Source: a virus | Strand: one strand, 5' to 3' | IMG/VR virus record: IMGVR_UViG_3300022687_000028 | Location: 1 to 49,460 of that record | Length of the DNA: 49,460 nt | In this document: positions 47,314 through 49,460 of the stretch, one piece after another | Numbering within the stretch: position 1 is the stretch's first letter | Layout: every line of letters begins with the position of its first letter | Notes under the pieces: generated by a model | Seen by the model: only the letters and a program-made list of their open reading frames with translations | Database searches by the model: none | Told to the model about the DNA's origin: nothing | Program-made: the position numbers and the translations under genes

Positions 47314-48329
47314 TAGTCTTCCTCCCATCCGTCGAAATGCACTGTTGTCTCTGCTGCCTGCACTAGCATTTGTGGCATGCCCGGAGCTGGATTCTGCTGA
47401 GATGTCACTTTTCGAATGTTGCCTTTGGTCTTCTTTATTATGCTAGGTCCAACGGTGCTTTCGATCAATACGCGTTGACACTCAAATGGTATTACCGGCT
47501 CTGGTCGGCTCTGGGCGATCAACATCGGGTCGAATCTAGTTCGGATTTCCATGTCCCGAGCGATGCTCTCATAGAGTTGGTTAATGCATTCGTAAAGATC
47601 CTGTGATGGGCTGACGATATTCAAGCCGAAATCTCGGGCTTCGCGGCGATTGATCGTCCGGTCATGACTGCCTGACTTGCTGCAGAGGAAGTCCACGATT
47701 CTCTGCTTGTCCGGATCCTCGATGCCTTGATGCCCCAGAAGAGTTTCGGCGAGTGTCTTGATCTGTGATCTCGATCGAAAAATCTGCCCCAGCACAAGAG
47801 GGTGAACTTGCGCTGAGAGGTTCTGCAACAAGCCCGCGAGCGCAACATCATTCGAAATGCCCATCTCGTTTTTTGCCAGATCTATGTAGCCTTGTACGGC
47901 CTCGACGCTGACTGGAACACGCTGATGTGGCGCATTTGGCACCGCTGGCGAAAGTGGCCCTGTCAGGCTGGGGTCAATCGGCCCCAAAGTAGCCTGTTTG
48001 GTCATAATAATTGTGTTGGCGCCGAGACTAATCAGGGTGCCAGCACTGTGCGCGCGGTTCGGGATCAGAACTTCCAACTCATCACAATAAATTCGAAGGA
48101 GGTTCACGATTTTCCAGGCGGCGGCGGTGTCTCCGCCAGCCGTGTGCAAGATCAAAGTAATGCGTTTGGTGGGCCAGATCTTATCAAGATGGTGGACAAA
48201 GAAGTCGAATGCGTCACCCTGAATCTGCGATTCCATGCCAGGACGGTCGCTGGTCGCATAAAGAAGGACTTTTGATTCTCGGTCCCGTTCAATAGTTTCG
48301 TAGAGAGGTAATCTATCGCTAAATGGCAT
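47313..48329 (-). CDS. Clp-fold serine proteinase, SDH family
   Basis: The 338-residue protein matches the SDH (serine dehydrogenase proteinase) Clp-crotonase-fold family: LILHTAGGDTAAAWKI (oxyanion-type GGD at 65-67), HSAGTLISLGA with likely nucleophile S95, and the family-typical TLGPIDPSL. It has no signal peptide or obvious N-terminal membrane helix. The ATG at 48329 with GGAG is chosen over a start 63 bases upstream. It heads a two-gene reverse-strand unit in sequence visibly richer in A/T than neighbours, which suggests horizontal cargo. Confidence 0.85.
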   Translation of the reverse strand: MPFSDRLPLYETIERDRESKVLLYATSDRPGMESQIQGDAFDFFVHHLDKIWPTKRITLILHTAGGDTAAAWKIVNLLRIYCDELEVLIPNRAHSAGTLISLGANTIIMTKQATLGPIDPSLTGPLSPAVPNAPHQRVPVSVEAVQGYIDLAKNEMGISNDVALAGLLQNLSAQVHPLVLGQIFRSRSQIKTLAETLLGHQGIEDPDKQRIVDFLCSKSGSHDRTINRREARDFGLNIVSPSQDLYECINQLYESIARDMEIRTRFDPMLIAQSRPEPVIPFECQRVLIESTVGPSIIKKTKGNIRKVTSQQNPAPGMPQMLVQAAETTVHFDGWEED

Positions 48330-48473
48330 GGTTGATTCTCCGGGTGTCACATTTGGATTGGTGGGGCTCTGCGAGTCAACCGTAGAGAGCATACTTCGGG
48401 GCGAGACACGGGTTCAGTTGACAGTTGAATCGACCATATAGTCCTGGAACCTCGGCTTTGGAGAATCGACGCG
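48330..48473. other. Divergent intergenic region
   Basis: 144 bases between the leftward proteinase operon and a rightward gene. TTGACA occurs at 48418-48423 but has no properly spaced -10. The region must hold two promoters but I cannot fix them. Confidence 0.45.
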
Positions 48474-48743
48474 ATGCCCGAGAACGATGAATCGATCCAG
48501 CTCCATACCTTCGGTGATCTTCTGCGCCACGGTTACCGGCTGACCGGCCATTGCCGCGGCTGTAGCGTGTTTCGCGAGATCGACCTGGCGGCGTGCCCGG
48601 CCGATCGGCCCTATGTGGGCGCTCGGTTCAAGTGCCGCACTTGCTCCGGCCGGGTCGATATTACTCTGAGCCAGATCGTGACCGGCGGGGGTGGCCATTT
48701 GCCTACGCTGGAGCGGTGGCGCACGAAAACAAATGCGCTATAG
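48474..48743 (+). CDS. Small zinc-binding protein (89 aa)
   Basis: The 89-residue protein has two CxxC pairs, C27/C30 (GHCRGCS) and C54/C57 (FKCRTCS), forming a zinc ribbon, with a basic stretch between. Similar proteins are common in rhizobial genomes and phages. Function unknown. Starts MPENDESIQLHTFGDLLRHG. Confidence 0.72.
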   Translation: MPENDESIQLHTFGDLLRHGYRLTGHCRGCSVFREIDLAACPADRPYVGARFKCRTCSGRVDITLSQIVTGGGGHLPTLERWRTKTNAL

Positions 48744-48763
48744 GTTGGGTCTCGGAGGTGGCA

Positions 48764-49006
48764 ATGACCCAATCGCCCAAACTGATCGTTGTTCAAGCCT
48801 TTGACCTCGATGATGAGGGATCGCCCCAGGTTGCCGGCGACCCGTTGCAGTTCGATTCCGAAGAGCGCGCGCGCCGCAAGGCGGTCGAACTTGCCGACCA
48901 GCATGCGGGCGTCATCGCCTGGTCGCGTGAGGCCAACCCTGATCTGGGCGAGTACGGCGAGCCGACGGTCATATTCCGGGCCGGGCAAATAGCGGATCTC
49001 GAATAG
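48764..49006 (+). CDS. Small hypothetical protein (80 aa)
   Basis: Starts MTQSPKLIVVQAFDLDDEG after a GGAGG ribosome site. Looks like a compact alpha/beta fold (RARRKAVELADQHAGVIAWSREANP). Family not recognised; similar proteins occur in Rhizobiales genomes. Confidence 0.7.
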   Translation: MTQSPKLIVVQAFDLDDEGSPQVAGDPLQFDSEERARRKAVELADQHAGVIAWSREANPDLGEYGEPTVIFRAGQIADLE

Positions 49007-49040
49007 ACATCGTGTGGGCGGGCCAATGGAGAAAGCCGCA

Positions 49041-49460
49041 ATGATCCGTATCATCTCGGCCGCATGGGTGGTCGCCGTCCTCGGTGCGCCGGCTGCAGCT
49101 GATCCGGCTTGCGGGCTCTACCAATACAAGGCCGATATCGTCCGTGTGATCGATGGTGACACGGTCGTCGCCGACATTGATTTGGGCTTCAATGTCTGGC
49201 GTCGCGACGAGCGCCTGCGTTTGTTCGGCATCGACACTCCGGAGCGCAAGAAAGCCACCATGGATGGATGGAGGGCAGCGAAGGAAGCGCTGGCCAGCCG
49301 CATCGAGGGTAGGGAACTCATCATCTGCACCGTGAAGAATAAACGGGGCGCGGAGGAGACCGGCAAGTTTGGACGGTACCTGGTGAAGATCTACGACGGC
49401 GAAGTCCTGGTGAACGACTGGATGCTCGAGCAGGGGCTCGCGGTTCCCTACGGAGATTGA
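49041..49460 (+). CDS. Secreted thermonuclease (SNase family)
   Basis: The 139-residue protein has a signal peptide (MIRIISAAWVVAVLGAPAAA) and an SNase domain with the expected catalytic pattern: VIDGDTV, RLFGIDTPE (Arg, Asp, Thr, Glu of the active site) and KFGRYLV (second Arg). It cleaves DNA and RNA in the periplasm or outside. The ATG at 49041 with GGAGAAAG is preferred over 49026. It ends at the last base of the window; whether it belongs to the phage or the host is unclear. Confidence 0.88.
   Translation: MIRIISAAWVVAVLGAPAAADPACGLYQYKADIVRVIDGDTVVADIDLGFNVWRRDERLRLFGIDTPERKKATMDGWRAAKEALASRIEGRELIICTVKNKRGAEETGKFGRYLVKIYDGEVLVNDWMLEQGLAVPYGD

Noticed and set aside
1-49460. CRISPR array, insertion sequence or transposase
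   Set aside because: No regular repeat-spacer array and no transposase motifs were seen; the only recombinase is the integrase.

Overview
The window is an almost complete temperate-phage (prophage) genome with myovirus-type tail genes. It is GC-rich, with gene families typical of Alphaproteobacteria and most likely Rhizobiales/Hyphomicrobiales (for example a DUF1515-like protein and many small rhizobial phage-type hypotheticals). The host is an inference. No host gene is certain and neither attachment site is visible.

Layout. (1) 1-8068, leftward early operon: tyrosine integrase as the last gene, two small proteins, a Gp37/Gp68 (DUF5131) protein, a phage sliding clamp (DnaN), a DUF2303 (YfdQ-like) protein, an HD phosphohydrolase (YfdR-like) and small hypotheticals. 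A rightward secreted-protein cargo gene with its own promoter (7399-7781) interrupts it and seems to have truncated a small membrane-protein gene. (2) 8150-9864, immunity region with a lambda-like plan: a leftward promoter, a SWIM-zinc-finger gene in the place lambda keeps rex, an S24/LexA-type repressor, and a Cro-like gene. Five 17-bp operators of one family (type ATGGCGATAATCGCCAT) lie at these promoters. Repressor and cro both appear leaderless. (3) 9885-20385, rightward early region: a complete tRNA (CAT anticodon) with encoded CCA, a small DNA-binding regulator behind two TTTCCC-N5-GGGAAA palindromes, an NrdR-like zinc ribbon, an MT-A70 methyltransferase, several small HTH proteins, a cytosine methyltransferase with eight internal repeats, primase and SF3 helicase, then a repeat-rich non-coding stretch that could be the replication origin. 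(4) 20490-29893, packaging and head: GpZ-like tail protein, small and large (GpA) terminase, portal, gpW-like joiner, ClpP-type protease with a nested in-frame scaffold, decoration protein, major capsid and connectors, ordered as in lambda. (5) 29890-43537, P2-type contractile tail: V, W, J, (reverse-strand insert), I, fibres, sheath FI, tube FII, E with a GGGAAAG -1 frameshift, T, U, X, D. (6) 43628-45779, lysis: endolysin, holin candidate, overlapping spanin pair, DUF1515-like membrane protein. (7) 45848-49460, right end: Dam-type methylase, a reverse-strand operon of a Clp-fold SDH proteinase plus a small partner, a zinc-binding protein, a small hypothetical and a secreted thermonuclease.

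The phage is a mosaic: lambda-like immunity and head, P2-like tail, and three DNA methyltransferases of different classes. The points most worth pursuing are the mirror-image leaderless immunity promoters with the SWIM gene between them, the proteinase plus small-protein operon, the repeat-built methyltransferase specificity region, the origin candidate with 21-bp iterons, the tRNA, and the programmed frameshift.
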